Shown here: positions 1-11,401 of the stretch, one piece after another | How positions within the stretch are numbered: position 1 is the stretch's first letter | Layout: every line of letters begins with the position of its first letter | Origin: Physcomitrium patens | Taxonomy: Eukaryota > Streptophyta > Bryopsida > Funariales > Funariaceae | DNA length: 64,000 bases | Direction: 5' to 3' | Assembly (NCBI RefSeq): GCF_000002425.4 | Contig: NC_037261.1 | Coordinates: 9,166,701-9,230,700 of the forward strand | Translations under genes and position numbers: made by a program | The notes under the pieces: model-generated | The model's input: only the letters and a program-made list of their open reading frames with translations | Database searches by the model: none | Told to the model about the DNA's origin: nothing

Positions 1-660
1 TATTATCACTCAGTTTGGATATGCCAAAGAATTGGTAAGTAATTGAAAAATCTATTTTATTAATTCTATGATTACAGCTTTGACAGATAAATATGAGATC
101 AAACATTGAAAAATAATCCCATATCATCCTCGAGCCAATGGATAGATTGAAAAGACCAAAAATATTCTGTGAAAAATTTTAACTAAGACAGTGTCTGGTG
201 TAGGAACGGATTAGAATACTAAGTTGTTTGCAGCATTGTGGACATATCATATTATATATAAAGTAACTACCAATTTCATACCATTTCAATTTGTGTACAG
301 GCAAGATACAATATTATTAATTGAATTAGAAGTTTTGAGTTTGAGAATTACATTAAATGAACATCTTAGGAAGAAAGAATCCCTCCAATATTGATTAGGA
401 GAATTGGAAAAATTGAATGAAATTAGGGCTATGGCTCTTCTGACTATGGAAGCTACATAACATCAATATAAGAATTATTATGATAATAAATTATATTTCA
501 AATCTTTTCTATCCAATGATATAGTACTTCTTTATGATAGTGAATTTAACAATTTTTTGGAGAAATTTCAAGTTTATTGGCATGGACTATATTGTATAGT
601 GGAAGTTTTTTCTAATAGTTGAGTTCAATTGAAAGATTTTATGGATACCTAATTTATTAC
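1..660 (+). pseudogene. gypsy integrase, C-terminal part (family D)
   Basis: Translation across several interrupted stretches gives the end of an integrase core: a region with YHPRANG followed by an E-containing helix (IEKTKNIL), which corresponds to the YHPQANGQVE signature holding the catalytic Glu. It continues with the usual downstream segment (LFAALWTYH, IPFQFVY, LYDSEF). Integrase would insert element cDNA into the nucleus-located host chromosome. Stops replace Gln and Trp codons throughout, so no functional protein is possible. No chromodomain was seen after it. The first two catalytic Asp residues lie upstream of the window. Confidence 0.6.
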
Positions 661-1228
661 ACAAATCAACGAAAATCAATTACAACTTTATTATATATAA
701 ATCTGAGACAAGTTTAAAAAATTAGAAGAAAAAAGGCTTATTTGTTAATGATAGATTATCTATAATTATAGTATATGATGAATAATAAAGATGGCTAATG
801 GTTATTTTTGGATCCTAATATCGACTAGTAAGAAAAATCAGAAGTAGAGTTATGGTACACAAGATTAGGGATTCTTGATCCCTACCTCAAATAAATGGTT
901 AGGAGTAGGGCATTTTGTGGAAGTTTTCTTTAATATTTCAAATATTGTTGTTTGGAGCGTACCATCTTGGAATATAGGGTTTACTTCAATAAAGAAGAAC
1001 TTAGTGTCAGTATAAGCAAGGAGTGAGAGAAGCAAGTATTCCACAATATCAATGGAAAGAATGAAGAGAACTATGGACAAAGATGAAAGCTACTGTAATG
1101 TTAGAGCTAAGAGGAGTTTGAAGTCACTGTTCCTAGTGGTTCTTATCAATATGGAACCAATGAAGTTGGAATTCTGTTGGAATGCAAAAAAGTAGAGAGA
1201 TTTTAGAAATACGTAGTTATACCAATTT

Positions 1229-2760
1229 TTGCGAAGGTCTGATGACTTAGTATCAATTAATGTAGAATTATCGAAAGAATATATAATCAATTATGATCCA
1301 AAAGATAGTACGAGTCTTATCAAGGAGAATATTATTGAGATTAATGAAACTACCTTACAAAAGGTATTATACCACTCAATTGGTGAACTTACAGTGGATG
1401 CTAAAGTGTCTAGTGATTTTAGATTGAAAAGCTATTTTAAAGGTGGCATGTCATCATTTGAGAAAAATCAAGGTTGACAAAAGGCGGAGGCACTTATATA
1501 AGAGCTTATGGAATAGATGCGTTTCGTTCAGAAGAAGTTGGGCTTAAATCGACATACCATGTACATGTCTAAATGGCTATTGTTTGCTATGGTAGGAATG
1601 CTGGAAGGTATAGTATTTAAGTGGGCAGCTTGTGTAGCTACTAGAATCCATGCGGAGATAGAAACCAGGCAGAAGACGAAAAAATTTGCATCTTTACTTT
1701 GCTCCAATTATGGGCACTAAATGATTGTATATATGTTGAGTCAAATATCGCTAGTAAGAGAGGAAAATATGCCTTCTCTAGTGCCTTAATAAAGTATTTG
1801 GAGTTTAATGGCACTGATAGCTAGTCTAGGGGTCGTTAAGCACAAAATTAGAGAATCAAGTAACTCTTTGAGAGAGGAAGCTATACCAAAGATTCTACCA
1901 AAGCAAGTTCTAATTTGTTTGGTAATGAAGATAGAAGCTAAAGTTTCAGTTTTGATAGACATCAATCAGTTAGCATTTTCACAAGGTAGAATATCGGAAA
2001 GAGTGAATGTCAAGGATGTTATATTAACTCTGATTTCTCAATTACAGCTTAGAATGAGTAAATTAGATGGAAAAAGAAATTTAAAGTAACAATTGGAGGT
2101 AAGTAGGAAAGAAATATGGGAGCAAAGTTACCAAACTAAGCAACAAGATTGAATTATCTAAGAAAATATAAAATTCAAGTTGTAATTGGAGTGTAAATTT
2201 GGAAAGGAATAAGAAGCTTAAAAAAAATAAAAAAAATGCATTCAACATATCATGGAGGACCAAAGGTAAGACCTAATCTAGATTTGGAGTATATCAATGC
2301 TGGAATGAAAAAAGACAAAGTATCAGTTAGAAATGGAATGAAAAAAGATAACTTTACTAGAATAGGAAAAGCGGACATTAGGTGAGCAGTATCATATTGA
2401 AATGGCAATATTATGGACAGAAATTGAAATCTTGAAGGCTTTAGTGACAAAATTGGAAGGTGATTTAGTCGGTATTGGTCAGTCACAAATATCTACTCTA
2501 CTCTTTTCAATAATTGATAAATTAAAAGAAAAAAATGAGGCATTAGCAACACCATTTAGAAGCAAAAGATGTTAAGATTCTGTAATTGGAGGCTCAAGTT
2601 CGTGGATTGGGAGCGTATAATAAGGACTTATCACCGCAATTGAAGAGAAAGTTGATAGAAGTATCGCAGGAGGATGAGGACTTATGATTAGAACCGGAAT
2701 TAGTGGAACCACTTACAGAGAATGTTGAGATTGATCAATTCAACAAGACAAAGGGTTAGA
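1229..2760 (+). pseudogene. Extra ORF downstream of pol (family D), unknown function
   Basis: Three open stretches (1229-1477, 1517-1720, 1808-2089) and weaker coding traces to about 2760 follow the integrase in the same element. The second begins MRFVQKKLGL and has a Trp-rich patch (KWLLFAMVGML, FKWAACVATR). The third and its continuation are rich in Lys, Glu and Leu and look coiled-coil. I do not recognise a domain. The position, between integrase and the expected 3' LTR, is that of an additional 3' ORF as found in some plant gypsy lineages. It is broken by stops and is presumed non-functional. Confidence 0.45.
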
Positions 2761-4454
2761 AACTTTATAAGGATTATATTGAAGAAGTTTATTTTTATTA
2801 ATTCTGTGTTTGCGAGGATGCTGCACACTTAAGAGTGGAGCTATATAAAATGGATAAGATATTTTTTGTTTTATAATATATAGTATGTAGGATTAAAAGA
2901 AGCTAGTAAATTGATGAATAGATAGTTTAGAAGGCAAGATGGATGATGTAGCCAGAAAAAGTAATTATCATCAATTATGTAGTGGTTGGCATTTTGAGGA
3001 AAAACATACGTAGTTTGAAGAAGAAGTAGAAAGAGTTAGATTGTGATAGTCATAGGTCAGGGTAAGCTTGGTACTACCCCTTTGTTTCTTTGTTTTCTTA
3101 CATAAGAAGAATAATAGATAGAATTTGAATAACGTGAAATGAAATTTTAGAATAAAAAAAAGATTTGATTTAGATGATGTCAAATAAAAAATTAAATTTA
3201 ATACATATTGAATTATCAGTGGAAGATTGAAAAGTTAATAATTAAAGATGTTTGTGAAGTATGGATATAATTGGGAGAATTATAATATATTAAATATTGA
3301 GATTCAAAAAAAAATCTGTGGAGTTTGGAATTGTGTGAATTAGATTATTGGGAATGATAATTAGTTTTGGAAAATTGTAATGATTGGATTGTGGAATGTT
3401 TCATAGAGTCTTTTAAGATAGTATAGTATTACCTATTATTATCATAAGTTTAGAAAGGAGAAGAGATAGTGAATAGATAAGATAAAATTATCAATTGTAA
3501 TATTTTCTTTGATAGAATGTGGAAGTCATATAGCATTCTTGGATATTTTAGTTGATCAAGAGATAATTAATTGTATGATTCTAAAGTGAAAACTCATGTA
3601 GATAGTCTTTTCATGTATTCAAATTCTCCTATATAAGTTTATTCTGATTAGATTATTTTAGACTAAGTAAAATAACAATCACAACTAGTTACAATTTGTT
3701 CACTGAATTTTTATCTAATAAAAAGTAAAAAATAAAAAATAAAAAAAATTTTAGAAAGATATTTTTTTAGCTTTTTAATAATATAAGAAATATATAAATC
3801 CAAATTACTATGAATAAGTTATGAAGATTTAAAATAATAAGTAAATAAATAAAAAATTAAATAAATAATTTTTATTTCAAAGATAACTTGTTTAAGAGAT
3901 GAAGAGTTTGAGCCTCACCAAAGCTCACAAGTAGTATATATGGGTCTTTAAGAGAGGCCACAAAGCCTTAGTCTTATCTTCCTAACTACCTTCAAGGTGC
4001 TACAACCCATATGGAACTTGTGCACCTCCCTTCTTACAAGGACTACACTTGTTGCTAGTCCTCCTATTTTCTATTAGTAAAATCAATAATTTTATATTAC
4101 TGACTTTATTATAGTATTTTAAAATACCTAATTATTTTAGGAACCTTTTGTGGCCTTCAAATCTTACTCCATTTTTTCATAATGGATTACGAAGTGGTAA
4201 AATTTATTTTTACAAAAGTCTTGAAAATTTCTGTAAAAATTCCTAAAACATTCTAAATGAATTTTAAATAAATTCTAAAAATTTGTATAAATTTTTTATA
4301 ATATTAAAATAACTTTGAGACTATACTTTACTATCTTTATGATTTTTATAGCAATAAAATCAATTTTAATTGACTATAAATCTTACTTTCTATGTAAATA
4401 ATTAGAAAGACATGTTCTTTCTCATGCTTCTTCTAGCTACTAACTAATATTAAT

Positions 4455-4491
<37 letters not shown>

Positions 4492-5189
4492 TTTAAATTT
4501 TTTAAAATTTTTTAAAATTTTTTATAAGCAATAAATATATATAAGAGGCTAATATAAATATTTATCTTAATAAATATCCTTCAATACTCAATAATAAGTA
4601 AAAAAATACTAAATAAATTAAATAATTATCTCTATGACTTACTAAGACTCCAATTCTACAACTAATATTCTAATTTTCTATTTGTCTAAAGATTTCTATA
4701 CTATTCACTATATATTATGATTCTAAGTACTCTAAATGCATCTTTTTATGTTAAAACAACTATCGAGTTGATTTAATGACTCACATCAGTAATGAAATAC
4801 CTTTGCATTGAATATTACTTAAGGCCACCCTCACACAAGGTTGTTCCATATAACAAGCTAAGAAAAGAAAAGTCTTGCTTGAGATAATATTCAACTAAGT
4901 ATTCTTTTTTTAAATTATTTTTATTATGTTTCTCTTTCCTATCAACAAGAGTATTTAAATAGGATACATGTTGATGAATACAAGATAATAAAAATTTAAA
5001 TTCTACAAGTTACTTGTCTGGCTTATTTAATTATTTTAATTTTTGATTTTTAGAGATGCCATCATGATCGTAGTAGTTTTATGCACCACTCTACTAGGTC
5101 CCATAAATTTATATTAGTATAATCCTTAAAATATTTAGAATTGTTAAGAACTATCAAACCTCCTTTGCTAAACATTAGAACTATGACTC
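2761..5189. other. AT-rich interval without a gene
   Basis: No coding trace found. The interval may hold decayed LTR or untranslated sequence between the D and E remnants. A less AT-rich patch at 3885-4075 contains several CCT and CTTC runs and could be an LTR relic, but no partner copy could be matched convincingly. Confidence 0.4.
4457..4489 (+). repeat. Poly-T tract (33 T)
   Basis: An uninterrupted run of thymines followed by further AT-only sequence. It could be the complement of a poly-A tail of a retroposed sequence on the minus strand, but no coding body was found beside it. Confidence 0.8.
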
Positions 5190-6900
5190 TTGAATCCAAT
5201 TTAAATAGGCCTAGAAACCTTTTTGAAGAGTGTAAAGATCTTTCTTTAGAAAACCTTGAAAGAAGTTTAGAAAAATTATTTTTATAATCTTTGGTAGATA
5301 ATATGAATAATTCGGATAAAGGGAGTGCTCATTCTCATCATCTATCAAAAAGAATAGATCCAAATAGAGGAGAAAGAGAAGAACCACCATCCATACCAAT
5401 TGATCATTTGGTGCAATCAAAGAATTAGTTTATTTGACTTTTAGAGGAACTTAGTGTTGTACCTATGCTTCCTAACCTTTCTATCTTCAAAGATACAAAG
5501 AATATAGATCTTTTAGCCCATGTAGAATATTTCATAGAAATATTTACTATGTGTTTGATAATAGATGGTTGTTATTATTTAGTATGGTTTTCAACCACAT
5601 TAAAAGAAAGGGCATATGACTATTATTGCAACTACTCCTTTGATACTTTTGTAAGTTAGGAAATGATCTAATATATCTTTTTAGAATAGTTTCGACCTAA
5701 AATAGGATAAAGTATAGCTTTAATTACTTCATCTTCTTTTAGATATAGAAAGGATGAAAACATTACATCATATATTTAATGTTTTGAATTAGTGGTAATA
5801 AGATTTATAGAAATCTCATTCATGACGATACCTTGAAGCATTTCTTCATTCAAGGATTTTCTAAAGAAGAAACTATTAAAGGAATCTTCAATACACATTT
5901 TAAAGACCTTATAGTAGCCAAATATGCAATAAACAAGGTAGAATAAATCAACAAAGAGTATAAAAGGTTATGGCATAAGGAAGACCACAATATCCTTAGC
6001 TTCATATCCATACATACTAGGAATCCTTGTGCATGAAGCTTCCAATTGCAAAAACAATCACCATTAATTCCTACAAATCTAGGAGTGTATCTAATATCTT
6101 TAAACATTAGATCTCTATCTCATTCATTGGCTTTGACCTATCCTATAGAAGATAATAAGTAAAAAGAGGATTTACAAAAAAAGATGAGGGCATCCTAGTT
6201 AGAATTCTAAATCCAAATTTTTTATCAAATAAAATTGATGATGGAACAATTAGCTAGACTGGTTAGAGATTCCAACCTCAATTGTCATCTACCTTCCATT
6301 AAATCAAAAAGACATACAATAGAATTATGGTATATCCAATGTAGATAATTAGGATATTTGGTCCAATTTTGTAACTTTATGCCTCAATAAAATCAACTTT
6401 TCTAACCATATGCCCTTATATACAAAAATCAAACTTTTAAAGACATAATCCAAGATAAAAAGAGTTTAATTCTAGAAATTAAGGTCCAATGAATCAAGCA
6501 AGATAATAAGTAGAATTTCATGTATTTTATGAGAAAAGACACACTCTTACTTAATGTTGGATTGAAAATCAAATAAAACATAGAAATTGTGGTAGTTATC
6601 ATTTGACAAAATTTTATAGAAAACTAGATAGAATGATTCTCTTATAACCTCCACCTGATAATTATCCTCAATAATTATTTTGAAATTGGAGAGGAATACA
6701 ACAATCTCTAATACCTAACAATCTAAAGCCTCTAAATTTGTATTATGATGATGATAATAATGGGCAAAATAAAAATGTGCCTAGTGGACTACAAACTAAC
6801 TTCCAATATATTCTAATAAATTCTAGTCAAGGTCAAAATCCTCCTAACCAATCAAGACAAGGCCAAGGATCTTAGAATGTGAAATTTATATTTCAATTCA
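5190..6900 (+). pseudogene. gag of family E (capsid and CCHC knuckle)
   Basis: The open stretch 5465-5659 begins MLPNLSIFKDT and continues with HVEYFIEIF and WFSTTLKERAYDYY, the pattern of the plant gypsy capsid domain, which would form the virus-like particle in the cytoplasm. A nucleocapsid knuckle with C-x2-C-x4-H-x4-C spacing (CR, GYLVQFC) is readable near 6330-6390 with one mutated position. The region has stops in every frame and is surely dead. Confidence 0.55.
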
Positions 6901-7233
6901 TAAGAGAGTTGAAAGCTATTCAAAATTCTAGCCAATCTAATATTAGTCAAGTTTTTTTTCTAAAATTAAATTTAATAACCTTTGAAAAAAATAAATCAAA
7001 GAAAAAGAAATTACTTATGGTACTAATCCTAGTAGTAATAACTAAAATTCTAAAATCCTAGCATTGAATATAAGCCAAGTATTAATTCAGATAATCATAG
7101 TTGAAAAGGTCCTAAAATTCCTATGGTAAAAATCCCTCAATAATATAAAGATGGAAAAGAATTCTCTACAAGAACTTATAATTCATGGAATGATCTCAGT
7201 AAGTTAAAGGCAAATATCATAATTTTTTAATAA

Positions 7234-7700
7234 TTGGATATTTTTCCAATAGTTCAGAAGGCGCTAAAAAATCATATTTCTATAAAGAATAAAAAAAGAC
7301 CTAAGATTAAAATGGCAATAAAAATAGATGCCTATACAAAAAAAATTGAGGTGAAAGTAATTAAAATTGAAGTTTCTATTGTTGATAAAATAATACCTTA
7401 TACCATTGTAGATGATAGAAGTAGTTTGAATATTATGCCTTTTCAAACTATGAAGAAATTAGGACTAAATATCACTAGTCTATCTCCCTTTGTTACTAAG
7501 ATAACAAATCAAATGCCATCTATTCTTGTAGGTCAAATAAAAAATTGAAAGAGGTAAATTGAAGAAGTTATATCATATCATTCAGATGCATATATCAAAG
7601 ATTCTTTTTTCTTGTTGCTTTGTAGGCCATGGTTGAAGGATTCAAAAGCCATAGTCAACTAAGGAGAAGACAAGTTCGTCATTATCTTTGATCTATAGAA
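7234..7700 (+). pseudogene. Aspartic protease of family E
   Basis: The stretch 7234-7548 encodes 104 residues including YTIVDDRSSLNIMP and MKKLGL, which corresponds to the retropepsin active-site region of plant gypsy elements (usually VDGGSxLN). The Gly of the D-G motif is lost. Downstream, RPWLKDSKAIVN is readable, the conserved helix near the protease end. It would process the Gag-Pol polyprotein. Stops and the altered active site make it inactive. Confidence 0.6.
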
Positions 7701-8269
7701 AAATAGAACCAATTTTTTTATATGACCTATCCTTAATCATGAAAAAAAATAAAACCATTGATTCATTAAAAGATATCTAACAATCTAACAGACAAGAAAA
7801 ATTAATAAAAGTGGTCAATTCAATTGATTAAGATTCAAAGAAAATAGAATGCTTAAGTTCCAACCTTTATCATTGAAAGGATGAGGAAAAATTAAACAAT
7901 AGCTAAATGATCATCCAAACTCTAATTTAGATTTTTATAAATTACTTAATTTTTTGGAAGGTATATTAGAAATTGTGGAAGTCAAGGACATCCATGTCCT
8001 TAGCATTAACATAGATGGAATAGTAGAAGAAGAAATTGAGGTCTTTAAAAGAAATGATGACTTAATTCCATCTTTTAGATTTCAAAACACTTCATTGGAA
8101 ATTTTGGTTGGCAATGGAATTGTCAATTATCTCCCTATATTTAGTCATTGGTATAGAAATTCTTCAATACAATCTTCAGTATGAAAATCTGAATGAAAAC
8201 TTGTAGATATTTTTTATGAAAGAAAAGAGTCAAAAACCATTAAAATTAGAGCTCATTTGAATCAAGAAG

Positions 8270-9940
8270 AGATGTCTAGATATTGTGATTTGATTATGAA
8301 ATACTAAGTTGTTTTAGCATGGTACTACAAGGATTTGAAGGATATACTACTTGAGATGGCTCAACACCACATTTTTTTTTTTTATTTCTAGTCCTTAGGT
8401 AATTAGACAAAAAAAAAGACATATGAACCCTTAATTCCAATTGATTATTAACAAAGTATTGGAAAAATTGTTACAAGTTGGTTTTATTAAGCCAATAGGA
8501 ATAAAAAATTGGATCTTTGCTATGGTCCTTGTGAATTAAAAAAAATGGTAAATTAAGAATATACATGGATTGTAAAAAACTAAAAAAATACATCCAAAAA
8601 GACAATTTTTTTCTTTTTTTCTTTAACAATATTTTAGATAAAGTAGCAAATTATAAAATCTATACATTTGTGAATGGATATTTGGATTACAATCAAATTG
8701 CCATAGTCTTAGAAGATTGCCATAAAATGGCTTTTAGTACTCTTTGGGGTACTTTTATTTTTTTAATCATGCCTTTTGGACTTTGTAATTCTCTTTCTGC
8801 CTTCCAACAACCCATGATCTTTGCCTTCTTGGGTCTACTACACAAATCTATGATGATGTTCATAGATGATTTTAACATCCAATCCAATGCTAAAGACTAT
8901 CTAGAATATATAGAAGAAACTTTAGAAAGATATAGAAGAATAAGAATTGCTTTAAAATTTGATAAAATATACTTGGTAGTCCAAAAAAGAATCTTATTGA
9001 ATTATATGATTTTTTTAAGAGGGAAGATAATCTGATCCAAAAATAATAGAGGTTATAATTAAAATAAAACCTCTTACAAATGTTAAAGGAGTAGAAAGGA
9101 TCTTAGGATATCTTAGATGGTATTGAAAATTAATTTCTAACTATGCCACAAAACTTCACCTATTATTAACCTCAAAAAGAAGTTGGTTAAGATTAAATAG
9201 ACAAGAGATTCATTCTCTTGTCAAGAAACCTTTGATTGGATAAAAACAACATTAAGTTCCTACTTTATTTTAAAATTGCCTAATTGAGATCTATCCTTCT
9301 ATATCTATTGTGATGCTTCATCCATAGTAATAGGTAGTATATTATGTCAACTAATGAAAGGTGGGCATGAAGATTATCCTATTATATTTTCTAGCAAAAA
9401 GTTAAATATAGCAAAATAAAATTATAATACCACAAAAAAAAAAAACTTAGCCATAGTCTTTTCTATGAAGAAATTCTAACATTAACTTTTATTAAATTTG
9501 GTGGTATTTTTTTTGTTGATTATATGGCCATCAAATACTTAGTCAACAAGGCAGATTTGAATGGTCATATAACTCAATGGATATTATTACTTAGAGAATT
9601 CAGGTATAAGATGGAATTCAAATTCAAAAGATAACATAATTAAACCAATCACCTTTCAAGGTTAGAAGAGAAATTAAGTCCTATTCCTATTAATGACAAC
9701 TTGATAGATGCATTTTTTTTTTTTTTATCATTTCTGCCTATCCTATTTAATACAACCACATTATAGAATTTTTAAATTCTATTCAATTTTTGAAAGAATT
9801 GTCCAAACACAAACAACATAAGATTAGAATTAATAGCACTTATTTTTCTATTATGTGTATTTATTTAGCTTATCAAAGGCATTTTAAAAGAAGATTAGAG
9901 GGAGTCAATTGCATGTGGTAAAGATAAAAATTCATTTATT
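8270..9940 (+). pseudogene. Reverse transcriptase and RNase H of family E
   Basis: The open stretch 8565-9035 (156 residues) holds RT palm motifs: MDCKKL (usual VDYRxLN), MPFGLCNSLSAFQ (usual MPFGLxNAPATFQ) and FIDDF in place of the YxDD catalytic box. Downstream fragments give the RT thumb and RNase H traces to about 9640, then a short integrase-N-terminal trace (LSKHKQ). It would copy element RNA into DNA. Numerous stops and a poly-T insertion make it non-functional. Confidence 0.65.
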
Positions 9941-9969
9941 ATATTTAGCTACAACTTGATTTAATTGAT

Positions 9970-10021
9970 ATGTCAATCAATCTATCTATCTATCTATATA
10001 TACATACATACATACATACAT

Positions 10022-10062
<41 letters not shown>
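9970..10062 (+). repeat. TATC, CATA and TA microsatellite
   Basis: Adjacent short tandem arrays: TATC units, then CATA units, then about 15 TA dinucleotides. They mark the end of the readable family E element. Confidence 0.85.
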
Positions 10063-10063
<1 letters not shown>

Positions 10064-11352
10064 ATTTGTATGAATTAAAAATAATTTTTAAATTACCACC
10101 AATTTAGAGTAATGAACTATTTTTAAAAATAGAAATTAAAATAAACTATGCAATATAGATTCATATATCAATGTTGGAAATTTTTATATTAAATTTTTTT
10201 TGTTTTCAGATTATTTTTTTATAAGTTTAATTATTAAGGCAATATTTATCAAAAAAAAATTCAAATGATATCTAATAAAATTCTCATGGTACTATTTAGT
10301 ATAAAAGTAATATAAACATATATACGATTATATTTATACTCATATTTTGTATAAAAATAAAAACCATTACAACTTTTTTTTTAATAATTATTTTAATAAT
10401 TATTTTAGTAATTATTTTTAAAAAAGATTTTATATTGAAGATTTTAGATAAAAAAGAAATTTTATAAAATATGTACATATATTTTTTATACTAAAAAAGA
10501 TAATTACATGATAACTATGATTTTTTATTATAACATAATTTTTTATTTTACTTTCTAAATAAACTCATGATTAAAAAAGATTATAAATGAATAAAATACT
10601 ATAATTTAAATTAATTTTACCATATTTAAATATGATCAAATAAAATAATATGATTATAATGAAATAAAGTATGGAACAATATTACTAAGAAACAATTTTA
10701 TTTTTTGTACAATATTAGTACAATGGCAGATTATGTTGTATGAGTTTGAATAATATAAATTTTTTAGTTGGTGCTTACTTAGATGCTAGACAAGTCTTTT
10801 TCCTAGATTAAAATTTTCATTTCATTTGGATCATGAAAATTCTTAATTAGTAACAAATATCTTATATGTGAAAGGTTTAGAAAAATTATAAATTTTTGGA
10901 TATTGATACTTAACATTTCCAAGAGATATTACTAGTCATTGCACTTTGTCATCCATCATATTTCACCAAAGTTTATATTACTATTACCACAACTTGTCAC
11001 TCATTCATCAAAGGTTTTTAGTTCTTTTATTCTATTGAATTCTTTTATTGATATTTCTAATATATTTAAATATTTAAATTATTTAGAAATTAAGATTATT
11101 TATAATAAAATAATAATAAAATAATAATAAAATAATATATATATATATATATATATATTTTTTAAAAATTAATTTATTTTATTTCACAAAAAGATTTTTT
11201 TATACTTTAAAATACTATTAATATATAAAAAAAAATATACATAATTTTAAAAATTTTTACTTTTTTTTATTTAGCATTGATAATAGATAAAGGTGACTTA
11301 TCAAGAATGGCAAGTTTTAGTAGCACAAATAAAAAATATTATAGTGGCATCT

Positions 11353-11353
11353 G

Positions 11354-11397
<44 letters not shown>
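11353..11397 (+). repeat. TA dinucleotide array
   Basis: An uninterrupted run of about 21 TA units, one of several such arrays in this AT-rich interval. Confidence 0.9.

Positions 11398-11401
<4 letters not shown>

Larger units (their letters stand above)
1..2760 (+). mobile_element. Family D Ty3/gypsy remnant, 3' half
   Basis: Decayed 3' half of a plant gypsy element entering from the left edge. It contains the C-terminal integrase region (1-660) followed by a second, extra coding region (1229-2760). All frames carry stops. The 5' half lies outside the window and no LTR boundary could be fixed on the right side. Its style matches the element at 5190-9940, which has the complementary gag-RT part, so the two may be one family. 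Assignment rests on translated motifs only. Confidence 0.65.
5190..9940 (+). mobile_element. Family E Ty3/gypsy remnant (gag to RNase H)
   Basis: A long, heavily decayed gypsy element. Coding traces appear in order: gag capsid (about 5190-6200), a CCHC knuckle (about 6330-6390), protease (7234-7700), RT (8270-9035), RNase H (9040-9640) and the first part of the integrase N-terminal region (9640-9940). Beyond that the sequence runs into a TATC/CATA microsatellite and the integrase core is absent. Neither LTR could be delimited. The frame is broken by many stops. Confidence 0.65.

Noticed and set aside
4457..4489. LINE or SINE tail
   Set aside because: No coding or tRNA-like body adjoining the poly-T run.
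9970..10062. CRISPR-like or satellite array
   Set aside because: Simple 2-4 bp microsatellite without spacers.
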